A stretch of DNA of 15,943 nucleotides from Desulfobacterales bacterium (GTDB lineage: Bacteria > Desulfobacterota > Desulfobacteria > Desulfobacterales > ETH-SRB1). Location: positions 1 to 15,943 of the forward strand of contig JASEIZ010000025.1 of NCBI GenBank assembly GCA_030017395.1, given 5' to 3'. This document shows, piece by piece, positions 1 to 7,508 of the stretch (its first letter is position 1; each line of letters starts with the position of its first letter). Position numbers and translations under genes: made by a program. The notes under the pieces are model-generated. The model was given only the letters and a program-made list of their open reading frames with translations, searched no databases and was not told the DNA's origin.

Positions 1-53
1 GATGCCGGATCAAGTCCGGCATGACGATTTCAAGACTTTTTACGAGACCATCA
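1..53. repeat. Right end of a VIPAKAGIQ-type palindromic element, cut by the window edge
   Basis: The bases end in GACTTTTTACGAGACCATCA (34-53). Its reverse complement matches the left terminal repeat of the complete element at 13801-13935 in 18 of 20 positions. A perfect 8-bp hairpin (ATGCCGGA at 2-9, TCCGGCAT at 15-22, 5-base loop) sits just inside, as do the equivalent hairpins in the other copy. The element's left end lies before the window. It explains why the mscS reading frame looks open upstream of its true start. Confidence 0.8.
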
Positions 54-64
54 GGTATGATAAA

Positions 65-1456
65 ATGTATAAACTAAAAGGCCAGTTTATTATATTGTTT
101 TTGATTTCTTCATTAATCCTTTTTTTGTGTTTTCCTTCCCATGTTCTATCCCAGACTAAAGACCAAAATTCTGCGCCCAAAAAAACAGATCAAACTTCAT
201 CTTTAATAAAAGGTATAAATACTCCTGTTCCAGGAGAAAACATAGATAAGCCTGGGGAAAAAATAGGAACAGGAATTGAAAAGTTTGGAGAAAAAGCCTC
301 GTCACACATTGGTGAATGGATAAATGCAAAGACTTTTGCAGGCATAACATGGCTAAAGTTTGGCGTTTGTCTCTTCTTGCTATTTCTTGTGGTCATTGTC
401 GAGCGGCTCCTTAGATCCATCATTCAGAAAAAGAAGCAAAGCATACCCGCTGATGAAGAAAAAATGTCCTGGACAAAGTTTCTTCTCTCGGCAATTGAAA
501 AGCCACTTTCATTAGTTGTTTGGATTTATGGTATTTATATAGCGCTGTCTCCTCTTTTAGTTCATTTTAAAGCTCCTGACGGCACTAATCTTGTTCACAG
601 CGTAGCGCAAAGGATTACCGGTATAGGCGGAATACTCGCGGTTGTCTGGTTTACCTTCCGTTTAGTTCAAGTCGTTGATGTAAAGTTGAAGAAATGGGCA
701 GGTTCCACTGGAAGCACTATCGACGAAATGCTTGTTCCTCTCATAGGGAAAACATTAAGAATATTTATCATAATTATCGGTGGCATGATAATTGTCCAAA
801 ACCTTACAGGCCTTGAATTAGGGCCGCTAATTGCTTCACTTGGAATAGGTGGGTTAGCTTTAGCTCTGGCAGCCAAAGAATCTATCGCCAACTTTTTTGG
901 AACCCTTACCATTCTATTCGACAAACCTTTTCAGGTTGGGGAACGAATAATTATCGACAATTGTGACGGTACGGTTGAATCAGTGGGTTTCAGGAGCACG
1001 CGTATCAGAACATTGAACGGCCATCTGGTAAACATCCCAAACGAAAAAATCGTTAATTCAACGCTTGAAAATATAGGGCGCAGGCCCCATATCAAATGGC
1101 TCACAAATATCACCATAACTTACGATACACCCCCGGATAAGGTTGAAAAGGCAGTAAAAATCATAGAGGATATTCTTGAAAACCACGAGGGAATAAACAA
1201 AGATTTTCCACCGAGGGTATATTTCAACAATTTCAATGAGTGCAGCCTGAATATCATGGTTATTGCATGGTATCATCCTCCCAACTACTGGGATTGCCAG
1301 GCATGGATACAGAAAACATGTCTTGAAATTATGAGAGAGTTCGAAAAAGAAGGGATAGAATTCGCTTTTCCAACCCAGACCGTTTATCTTGCAAACGACG
1401 AAAAACGCCAGCTTAAACTTCGATTGTTATCAGGTGAAAACATACAGAAAGTATAG
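65..1456 (+). CDS. MscS-family mechanosensitive ion channel with N-terminal signal peptide
   Basis: Predicted small-conductance mechanosensitive channel that releases solutes across the inner membrane on hypo-osmotic shock. The 463-residue protein opens with a signal-peptide-like stretch (Lys-rich start, hydrophobic residues 8-24, polar after about residue 29). A Lys/Thr/Gly-rich periplasmic linker follows, then about four transmembrane segments. The hallmark is the MscS pore helix and beta-domain junction: a Gly/Ala-rich helix LGIGGLALALAAKESIANFF followed by GTLTILFDKPFQVGERI, then the beta-domain with RTLNGHLVNIPNEKI. It is longer than E. coli MscS (about 286 residues), so it belongs to the extended MscS-like group. 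The frame is open from base 2, but the first 21 codons lie mostly in a palindromic repeat. ATG at 65 begins the signal peptide and has a weak AGG upstream, so I chose it. The substrate and gating threshold cannot be read from sequence. Confidence 0.9.
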   Translation: MYKLKGQFIILFLISSLILFLCFPSHVLSQTKDQNSAPKKTDQTSSLIKGINTPVPGENIDKPGEKIGTGIEKFGEKASSHIGEWINAKTFAGITWLKFGVCLFLLFLVVIVERLLRSIIQKKKQSIPADEEKMSWTKFLLSAIEKPLSLVVWIYGIYIALSPLLVHFKAPDGTNLVHSVAQRITGIGGILAVVWFTFRLVQVVDVKLKKWAGSTGSTIDEMLVPLIGKTLRIFIIIIGGMIIVQNLTGLELGPLIASLGIGGLALALAAKESIANFFGTLTILFDKPFQVGERIIIDNCDGTVESVGFRSTRIRTLNGHLVNIPNEKIVNSTLENIGRRPHIKWLTNITITYDTPPDKVEKAVKIIEDILENHEGINKDFPPRVYFNNFNECSLNIMVIAWYHPPNYWDCQAWIQKTCLEIMREFEKEGIEFAFPTQTVYLANDEKRQLKLRLLSGENIQKV

Positions 1457-1538
1457 TTGTGTAATATTATAAAGTTACCCAATTAATCCTGCCATATATT
1501 TTAAATATTTTCTTAACTTTCTGCGGGAGATTAAATTT

Positions 1539-2603
1539 ATGCCAAAGTTTATAAAAAAAATATCAAAAAAAGCTGGTCTTGCTCCCGGAACCCTTGTCCA
1601 TATTGGGGAACATAAACACGAGAAAGTTAAAATTACTCTTATTGACTATGATGCAACTCAACTAAAAGAAACAGAGTTAAAAGAAATAGAAGAATCGTTT
1701 TATCTTAAAGACAAAGCTTCTGTAACATGGATAAACATAGACGGAATACATCAAGTAGATGTTATAGAAAAAATGGGTAGCAACTTTGGCATACATTCTC
1801 TTGTTCTGGAGGATATTTTAAATACAGATCAGCGTCCAAAAGCACAAGATTTCGATGATTATATCTATATAGTATTAAAGATGCTTTACAATGATAAAGA
1901 GGAGCTTAAAGTTAAATCAGAACAGATTAGTTTAATCTTAGGAAAAAACTTTCTTATAACCTTTCAGGAAATTGAAGGAGATGTCTTTTCTTCAGTTAGA
2001 GACAGAATTCATAGGGGCAAGGGGCGCATCAGAAAGATGGGGTGTGATTACCTGACATATGCTCTAATTGATGCGATAGTTGATAACTATTTCATAATGC
2101 TTGAAACCTTTGGAGAAAAGATCGAGTCGCTTGAAGAAGAGCTTTTAGAAAATCCTACACCACAAACATTACAGACCATTCACAACATAAAAAGAGAAAT
2201 GATTTTTTTACGAAAGCAGGTCTGGCCGATAAGAGAAATTATCAATGGACTGTTAAAATGGGACTCACAGCTTATTAATGAGTCAACAGATATCTATTTT
2301 AAAGATGTTTACGATCATACAATTCAGATAATTGATACCATAGAATCATTCAGAGATGTATTATCAAGCATGGTAGATATGTATCTTTCAACTATTAGTA
2401 ACAAAATGAATGAAGTAATGAAGGTACTAACGATTATTGCAACAATATTCATTCCCGTCACTTTTATAGCCGGAGTTTATGGAATGAACTTTAAATATAT
2501 GCCTGAGCTTGATTGGAAGTGGGGTTATTATGGTGTCTGGTTTATAATAGCATCTGTTATAATTTCTATGATATGTTACTTTAAAAGAAAGTCGTGGCTA
2601 TAG
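1539..2603 (+). CDS. corA: CorA-family magnesium/cobalt transporter
   Basis: Predicted pentameric inner-membrane channel for Mg2+ (possibly Co2+ or Ni2+). The 354-residue length is normal for the family. The long N-terminal part is cytoplasmic and rich in charged helices. The two transmembrane helices are at the extreme C-terminus, joined by the periplasmic signature YGMNFKYMPE with G315-M316-N317, which defines CorA. The protein ends in a basic tail (YFKRKSWL), as expected for the cytoplasmic C-terminus. ATG at 1539 follows GGGAG with a nine-base gap. It lies 82 bases after mscS with no terminator-like hairpin between, so the two could be co-transcribed, though nothing proves it. I use the symbol at family level; Zn2+-exporting ZntB-like variants cannot be excluded. 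Confidence 0.93.
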   Translation: MPKFIKKISKKAGLAPGTLVHIGEHKHEKVKITLIDYDATQLKETELKEIEESFYLKDKASVTWINIDGIHQVDVIEKMGSNFGIHSLVLEDILNTDQRPKAQDFDDYIYIVLKMLYNDKEELKVKSEQISLILGKNFLITFQEIEGDVFSSVRDRIHRGKGRIRKMGCDYLTYALIDAIVDNYFIMLETFGEKIESLEEELLENPTPQTLQTIHNIKREMIFLRKQVWPIREIINGLLKWDSQLINESTDIYFKDVYDHTIQIIDTIESFRDVLSSMVDMYLSTISNKMNEVMKVLTIIATIFIPVTFIAGVYGMNFKYMPELDWKWGYYGVWFIIASVIISMICYFKRKSWL

Positions 2604-2739
2604 GTGTTTATTTCTGAAACATAAACTGCTTGTTATGTCCGGATGGTTTCTTTGTGGATGCATGTCCTTACTGAGAATTAAGTGTATGGTTAACTTATAA
2701 TTGTAAAACTGATAAAATTCTTTAAACAGAGGGGTTTTT

Positions 2740-3546
2740 ATGAGTCGTATTATTAGATTGTCTGTAACCTTATGTTGCCTGCTTGCTTTGATTTTGCTTT
2801 CTGTTGCGTGTGGTGAGGACAAAAAAGAGGAAGTTCCTGTTGAAAAGGCAAAACAGGTATCAAAGGTGATAGCAATGCTTAAAGCCGGCAATACGAGGTT
2901 TATTGAGGGGATATCAAATCATCCGCACATCAACCTTGGTCGGCTTATTCAATCCGGAAAGGAAAGTCAGGGAGATCATGCTTATGCCACGGTTATTACC
3001 TGCTCCGATTCCCGTGTTCCTGTTGAACTCATCTTTGACGCAGGTGTCATGGATATTTTTGTTGTCAGGGTTGCAGGCAATGTCTGTGATGTGGATGAGA
3101 TCGGATCGATCGAATACGGTTTAGCCCATGTAAACACTCCGGTTCTTGTTGTTCTGGGTCATACGCAGTGTGGAGCAGTAACCGCTGTAACCCACGCTGT
3201 TCACGGTACAGGACATGCTCTGGAACGCAATATTCCGCCTTTGGTTGACAACATAGCGCCGGCTGTGCGTCGTGCTATTAGTAAATATCCCGAACTGCTT
3301 GGTAATAGTATTATTCCTAATGCGATTGAAGAAAATGTCTGGCAGGGAATTGAAGACCTTTTCATGAATAGCCCTGCAACAAGAAATCTTGTAAAGAGCG
3401 GATCTGTAAAGGTGGTTGGCGCCATTTATGATGTCGGCACAGGCAAGATTGAGTGGCTGCCCGATGCAAAGGTTGATTATATCCTTAAAACAGTCGAGGC
3501 AAATCCAGCCCGTGCGATGAACGCTATGGCTTCGGAAGATCATTAA
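2740..3546 (+). CDS. Beta-class carbonic anhydrase with lipoprotein-type signal
   Basis: Predicted zinc enzyme interconverting CO2 and bicarbonate. The beta-class zinc ligands are all present: C88 in CSDSR, then H141 and C144 in HTQCG. The D90/R92 dyad of this class is also intact, as is the RVAGN strand after it. The N-terminus is unusual: a basic start, a hydrophobic core (residues 7-20) and LSVAC with Cys24, followed by a charged GEDKKEE linker. That is a lipoprotein-like signal, although Ser at -3 is a weak lipobox residue. The enzyme would therefore act in the periplasm on a membrane anchor, whereas most bacterial beta-class enzymes are cytosolic. GAGGGG precedes ATG 2740 by five bases. 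A palindromic repeat follows the stop, so it is probably monocistronic. Confidence 0.92.
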   Translation: MSRIIRLSVTLCCLLALILLSVACGEDKKEEVPVEKAKQVSKVIAMLKAGNTRFIEGISNHPHINLGRLIQSGKESQGDHAYATVITCSDSRVPVELIFDAGVMDIFVVRVAGNVCDVDEIGSIEYGLAHVNTPVLVVLGHTQCGAVTAVTHAVHGTGHALERNIPPLVDNIAPAVRRAISKYPELLGNSIIPNAIEENVWQGIEDLFMNSPATRNLVKSGSVKVVGAIYDVGTGKIEWLPDAKVDYILKTVEANPARAMNAMASEDH

Positions 3547-3557
3547 AAAACCATTGC

Positions 3558-3639
3558 CTGTCATTTCGAGAAGTGTTAACGACGAGAAATCTTAATGGTT
3601 CAAGCCCGTTAAGATTTCTCCCTTTGGTCGAAACGACAG
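3558..3639. repeat. Long palindromic repeat (GAGAAATCTTAA foldback)
   Basis: Two nested inverted repeats are visible. The outer arms are CTGTCATTTCGA at 3558-3569 and TCGAAACGACAG at 3628-3639 (11 of 12 pair). The inner arms are GAGAAATCTTAA at 3584-3595 and TTAAGATTTCTC at 3609-3620 (12 of 12 pair). The layout is that of a dispersed intergenic foldback element. It lies 12 bases after the carbonic anhydrase stop and could also stop transcription, but no T-run follows. No second copy occurs in this window. Confidence 0.75.
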
Positions 3640-3709
3640 ATAACAGTAGTTATGCTCTCATTACGTAGTATCTCCTATTTACGCTTGCCCTGTATTTACC
3701 AGAAAGATA

Positions 3710-3737
3710 TTGACAACTATAGCAAGGGGAATATAAA
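3710..3737 (+). promoter_or_regulatory. Predicted sigma-70 promoter of the acyl-CoA operon
   Basis: A perfect -35 hexamer TTGACA (3710-3715) is followed after 16 bases by TATAAA (3732-3737), one base from consensus. Transcription would start near 3744-3746, about 65 bases before the first gene of the operon. It is the best promoter match I found in the window. Confidence 0.65.
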
Positions 3738-3748
3738 ACATAAAAAAC

Positions 3749-3762
3749 TGAACGATCGTTCA
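3749..3762. promoter_or_regulatory. Perfect 14-bp palindrome, probable repressor operator
   Basis: TGAACGATCGTTCA reads identically on both strands. It starts about 12 bases after the predicted -10 box, where a bound protein would block transcription initiation or escape. Short palindromes with GAACG/CGTTC half-sites are typical of TetR/AcrR-family regulators, which often control acyl-CoA degradation genes and respond to acyl-CoAs. No TetR gene is in the window, so the regulator would be encoded elsewhere. Assigning the family is inference. Confidence 0.6.
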
Positions 3763-3809
3763 AAAAGCAAAGGTGGTTTCTTCAAAGAGTCTGTGAAAAG
3801 GGGGTAAAG

Positions 3810-4958
3810 TTGAATTTTGATCTTACAACAGAGCAGGAAATTATCCGCAATTCAGTGCGTAAATTTGCCGAAACAGAAATTGCTCCTGTAGCTTTAGAAC
3901 TCGATGAAAAAGAGGAATTTTCAGCGGAACTTACAAAAAAAATGGGAGAGATCGGTCTCTTTGGAATGTTTGTTTCAGAGGAATATGAAGGCCAGGCCAT
4001 GGATTATCTTTCCTACATAATAGCTGTAGAAGAGATTGCAAGAGTGGATGGATCTCAGGCTGCAACCATTGCAGCGGGCAACTCTCTTGGAATCGGCCCG
4101 ATCTACTATTTCGGCACAGAGGACCAGAAGATGAAGTATCTTCCTAAGCTCTGCAAAGGAGAAGCTTTGTGGGGATTCGGTCTTACAGAGGCAAATGCCG
4201 GTTCCGATGCAGGTGGAAGCAGAACCAACGCTGTCCTTGACGGCGATGAATGGGTCATCAACGGGTCTAAAATTTTCATAACCAACGCTGCCTGTGAAAT
4301 GACAATGGGGGTGACTGTTCAGGCGATCACCGGAATCAGACCCAATGAAAAACCTGAATATACATGTTTTCTTGTAGAACAAGGAACCCGGGGTTTTAAA
4401 GCTGTTCCAATGCATAAAAAGATGATGTGGCGAGCTTCGAACACCGCTGAATTATACTTCGACGATGTCAGAATTCCAAAAGGGAATATACTCGGCACAA
4501 AGGGTGACGGGTTCCATCAAATGCTGAAAACACTTGACGGCGGACGGCTTTCCATAGGAGCAATGGGGCTTGGCGGAGCCCAGGGAGCTTATGAGGCAGC
4601 GCTCAGATATTCGAAAGAAAGGGAGCAGTTCGGACAGCCGATTTGCAAATTTCAGGCAATTGCTTTTAAACTCGCTGATTGCGCGCTTGAGATAGAATGC
4701 GCCAGAAATTTGCTGTACAAGGCCTGCTGGCTGAAAGACCAGGGCAGGCCATTTGAAAAAGAAGCTGCGATGAGTAAGCTTTACTGTTCCGAGGTCATGG
4801 GCAGGGTGGCGAATCATGCCGTACAGATTCACGGCGGGTATGGACTGATGAAGGAATATAATGTCGAAAGGTTTTACAGGGACCAGAAACTTCTTGATAT
4901 CGGAGAAGGAACTTCAGAGATACAGAGAATAGTAATTTCACGTTATATAGGTTGCTGA
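3810..4958 (+). CDS. Acyl-CoA dehydrogenase, SCAD-like
   Basis: Predicted FAD flavoenzyme that oxidises an acyl-CoA to the 2,3-enoyl-CoA and passes electrons to ETF. The 382-residue length is standard. In order: an N-terminal helical domain, a middle beta-domain with FGLTEANAGSDAGG and WVINGSKIFITNA, and a C-terminal helical domain with RYSKEREQFGQPI and IHGGYGLMKEYNVERFYRDQK. The active-site base is E366 in DIGEGTSEIQR, the short/medium-chain position. Isovaleryl-CoA dehydrogenases usually have Gly there and a Glu in a central helix, where this protein has DGGRLS. A simple isovaleryl-CoA call is therefore not supported. Translation starts at TTG 3810 behind GGGGG; no in-frame ATG lies near the conserved N-terminus. 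It is the first gene of the operon, 29 bases before the hydratase. The substrate is probably short or branched acyl-CoA (inference). Confidence 0.92.
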   Translation: MNFDLTTEQEIIRNSVRKFAETEIAPVALELDEKEEFSAELTKKMGEIGLFGMFVSEEYEGQAMDYLSYIIAVEEIARVDGSQAATIAAGNSLGIGPIYYFGTEDQKMKYLPKLCKGEALWGFGLTEANAGSDAGGSRTNAVLDGDEWVINGSKIFITNAACEMTMGVTVQAITGIRPNEKPEYTCFLVEQGTRGFKAVPMHKKMMWRASNTAELYFDDVRIPKGNILGTKGDGFHQMLKTLDGGRLSIGAMGLGGAQGAYEAALRYSKEREQFGQPICKFQAIAFKLADCALEIECARNLLYKACWLKDQGRPFEKEAAMSKLYCSEVMGRVANHAVQIHGGYGLMKEYNVERFYRDQKLLDIGEGTSEIQRIVISRYIGC

Positions 4959-4987
4959 GTGGATGATCCTGCATGCGGAGGGTAGTA

Positions 4988-5767
4988 ATGAATGATAATG
5001 TTCTATTGACAGAAGAACGGGACGGCATTGCGATTCTCACACTTAACCGTCCCGATGTTATGAACGCCATCAATTTTTCCTTGCTTCATGCCATAAAAAA
5101 GATGATTGAGGAGCTGCGGGTTAAACAGGGCATAAGGGTAATAATAACCGGAGCGGGAGAAAAAGCCTTTTGCGCCGGCGCGGATTTAAAGGAAAGAGCA
5201 TTGCTTAACGACCAACAGGTAAAGGAGTTTATTTTTACAATAAGAAACCTGTTTACTTCTATCGCTTTGCTTAATAAACCCGTGATTGCAGCGATAAATG
5301 GGGTGGCGCTTGGCGGGGGCACGGAACTGTCTCTGGCATGCGATATTCGTATGGCTGCAATGAATGCCTCCATGGGGCTCACGGAAACCAGGCTTGCAAT
5401 AATTCCAGGAGCAGGCGGAACCCAGAGGTTGCCGAGGCTTATTGGATGCGGAAAGGCCAAGGAGTTAATATTTACGGGCCGCAGGGTTGGGGCGCAGGAA
5501 GCCTTGCGGATCGGTCTTGTAAATCAAATCTGCGAGCAGGAATCGCTGCTGGAGGAATGCAAAAAAACGGCGTCCATGATTTGCGAGACAGGCCCAATTG
5601 CAATTGAACAGGCCAAGTATGCAATAGACTACGGACTTGAGACAGATATACATACAGGTCTTGCCATTGAATCAAATGCCTATTGGGTTACAATACCTAC
5701 AGAAGATCGCCTGGAAGGGATTGCAGCTTTTCGTGAAAAAAGAAAGCCTGTATATAAAGGAAAATAG
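4988..5767 (+). CDS. Enoyl-CoA hydratase, methylglutaconyl-CoA hydratase (AUH/LiuC)-like
   Basis: Predicted crotonase-fold hydratase adding water to an enoyl-CoA. Both catalytic glutamates are present, E113 in GGGTELSLACD and E133 in LTETRLAIIPGAGGTQRLPR, 20 residues apart as in classical crotonase. The oxyanion-hole regions (CAGADLKER and the GVALGGGTE loop) are intact. From memory, the C-terminal half follows human AUH closely, including AKELIFTGRRV, TGLAIESNAYWVTIPTEDRLEG and KRKPVYKGK. AUH hydrates 3-methylglutaconyl-CoA in leucine breakdown. An in-frame ATG exists at 4973, but GGAGGG at 4977-4982 lies five bases before ATG 4988, so I take the latter (259 residues). The close gap to the dehydrogenase indicates one transcript. 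The hydratase role is firm; the exact substrate is inference. Confidence 0.92.
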   Translation: MNDNVLLTEERDGIAILTLNRPDVMNAINFSLLHAIKKMIEELRVKQGIRVIITGAGEKAFCAGADLKERALLNDQQVKEFIFTIRNLFTSIALLNKPVIAAINGVALGGGTELSLACDIRMAAMNASMGLTETRLAIIPGAGGTQRLPRLIGCGKAKELIFTGRRVGAQEALRIGLVNQICEQESLLEECKKTASMICETGPIAIEQAKYAIDYGLETDIHTGLAIESNAYWVTIPTEDRLEGIAAFREKRKPVYKGK

Positions 5768-5773
5768 TAATTA

Positions 5774-5847
5774 TTTGGCCACAGATTCACACAGATAGGT
5801 TTAAAGACAAGTAGCCGTTCACGGTTCAGCGTAGATCGGTGGCTGAA
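5774..5847. repeat. Short element with TTCAGCCACAGAT-type inverted ends, copy 1
   Basis: The left end TTTGGCCACAGAT (5774-5786) and right end ATCGGTGGCTGAA (5835-5847) are imperfect inverted repeats (10 of 13 pair). The body holds CCACAGATTCACACAGAT near the left end and CAGCGTAGATCGGTGGC near the right. The copy at 7509-7725 has the same ends and shared internal words. It fills most of the 128-base gap between the hydratase and carboxyltransferase genes, inside the operon. No protein is encoded. Confidence 0.65.
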
Positions 5848-5895
5848 TAGTTACGTAAATTTTCGCGATTAAAATCTTTAAACAGGATAAAAAAT

Positions 5896-7497
5896 ATGAC
5901 TGATAACAAGGCGGCAAACAGGTCGCACTGGGAAAACGAAGAAAAAAGGCTTGACGAGCTGGTTTATCAGGCCATGTGGCCGGGTGGAGAAAAGGCTGTG
6001 AGCAGGCTGGCAAAACAGGGCAAACAACCGGTTCGGGAACTGATCGAGAAACTGATAGATTCAGACACGCAGTTTTTTGAGTTAAGCCGTATCGCAGGTT
6101 TTGGAATGGATTATCCAGGTGTTTTCGATGTGCCTTGCGGGGGTTTGGTGACGGGAATCGGCAAAATCCACGGCAACTGGACCATGATCTTTGCCAACGA
6201 CAGCCGTGTGAAGGCAGGCACATATTTTCCTATCACACTGAAAAAACATATGCGCGCCCAGGCGATTGCACAACAGTGCGGTTTAAACTGTGTTTATATC
6301 GCGGATTCAGGAGGGGCATTCCTTCCCATGCAGGCGGATGTCTTTCCTGATGATCAGCATTTCGGCTCCATGTTTTACAATATGGCACGCATGTCGTCGC
6401 AGGGATTAAAACAGATTACCTTAAGCACCGGTGGCAACACGGCAGGAGGAGCCTATATTGTTTTTATGGCTTGTCAATCCGTGATGATAGATAAAATGGC
6501 ATACTCATTTTTGGGCGGCCCCCCTCTTGTGAAGATGGCGACTGGAGAAGTGATTTCAGCGGAAGACCTTGGAGGCGCGAGGGTTCATACGCAGATTTCA
6601 GGAGGTGCCGATCATTTATGCGCCAACCAGGATGAAGCAATAAAGACAGTACGGGAATTGCTTTCTCTTGAACCGCCTCAAAAAACAAATCTTCACAGAT
6701 ATGCTGAAACCCCCCCGAAGATTCCTGCGGATACAATCTATGAGTTAATGCCTGCTATTGTGCATCAGGGTATTGATGGCCGGAAGATTCTGGAAGCAAT
6801 AGCCGATGACAGTTACTTTATCGAATATAAGCGAAATTATGCTGCTGGAAGAGGGGACAACATTATTACAGGGAAAATACGCATAAAGGGGATTCCTGTT
6901 GGAGTTGTTGCTTCCAATATTGTCGGGATAATATTTTTTGAGGCTGCTCGCAAGGCCACGGAATGGATTGTTCGCTGCTCTCAGGAAAAAATACCGCTGC
7001 TCTTTGTCCAGAGTTCGCCGGGATACATGGTAGGATCCGAATCCGAACATATGGGAATAGGCAAATACGGCGCAGACATGGTAAGGGCGGTTTCATGCGC
7101 TCAGGTGCCCAGAATCCAGCTTGTAATAGGCCCGGATAACGGCGCCGCAAATTATGGTATGTGCGGCAGAGCATACAAACCGCATTTTCTGTTTTCTACA
7201 ATGAGGTCGCGCACTTCGGTTATGAGCGGGCGAAGCGCAGCAGGCGTGCTTCTCTCAATTGAAGAACGGAAGAGAGAAGCCCGCGGGGAGCCCATGACCG
7301 AAGAGGAAAAACAGGTATTCTGTCAAAAGATGATCGAAAAATATGACGGGGAAGCCCATCCTTTTTATTGCGGCGCGCGTCTTTTGAATGACAGGGTTTT
7401 AAAATTTTCAGAGATCAGGAATTGGCTTGCCATGGCTTTTGAAGTAAGCCTGCTTAAACCGATCGGTGATCCTTCTTTTGGAAATTTTAGATTTTAA
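5896..7497 (+). CDS. Acyl-CoA carboxylase carboxyltransferase subunit, methylcrotonyl-CoA carboxylase beta (LiuB/MccB)-like
   Basis: Predicted carboxyltransferase that moves CO2 from carboxybiotin to an acyl-CoA, most like 3-methylcrotonyl-CoA carboxylase beta. The 533-residue length fits. The N-terminal domain carries YIADSGGAFLPMQADVFPD, the TAGGAYIVF loop, and FLGGPPLVKMATGEVISAEDLGGA with VHTQISGGADH, all typical of MCC-beta. The C-terminal domain has GYMVGSESEHMGIGKYGADM, GAANYGMCGRAY and a TSVMSGRSAAGVL motif. It needs a biotin carboxylase/biotin-carrier subunit, yet none is encoded in the window: no biotinyl-Lys AMKM motif or ATP-grasp gene was found. The partner may lie elsewhere, or the protein may act as a decarboxylase like glutaconyl-CoA decarboxylase alpha. 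ATG 5896 has AGGA upstream. Palindromic elements lie on both sides. Confidence 0.9.
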   Translation: MTDNKAANRSHWENEEKRLDELVYQAMWPGGEKAVSRLAKQGKQPVRELIEKLIDSDTQFFELSRIAGFGMDYPGVFDVPCGGLVTGIGKIHGNWTMIFANDSRVKAGTYFPITLKKHMRAQAIAQQCGLNCVYIADSGGAFLPMQADVFPDDQHFGSMFYNMARMSSQGLKQITLSTGGNTAGGAYIVFMACQSVMIDKMAYSFLGGPPLVKMATGEVISAEDLGGARVHTQISGGADHLCANQDEAIKTVRELLSLEPPQKTNLHRYAETPPKIPADTIYELMPAIVHQGIDGRKILEAIADDSYFIEYKRNYAAGRGDNIITGKIRIKGIPVGVVASNIVGIIFFEAARKATEWIVRCSQEKIPLLFVQSSPGYMVGSESEHMGIGKYGADMVRAVSCAQVPRIQLVIGPDNGAANYGMCGRAYKPHFLFSTMRSRTSVMSGRSAAGVLLSIEERKREARGEPMTEEEKQVFCQKMIEKYDGEAHPFYCGARLLNDRVLKFSEIRNWLAMAFEVSLLKPIGDPSFGNFRF

Positions 7498-7508
7498 CAA
7501 GACAACTA

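Noticed and set aside
2598..2891. A 97-codon minus-strand frame over the corA/carbonic anhydrase gap
   Set aside because: It overlaps the signal-peptide region of the carbonic anhydrase, has no recognisable motif, and reads as a shadow frame. The 2604-2739 gap otherwise holds only the carbonic anhydrase ribosome site.
3121..3564. A 147-codon minus-strand frame opposite the carbonic anhydrase
   Set aside because: The plus frame carries a full zinc-site enzyme; the antisense frame has no domain signature.
4973..4987. ATG 4973 as start of the enoyl-CoA hydratase
   Set aside because: The GGAGGG ribosome site lies after this ATG and is correctly placed for ATG 4988.
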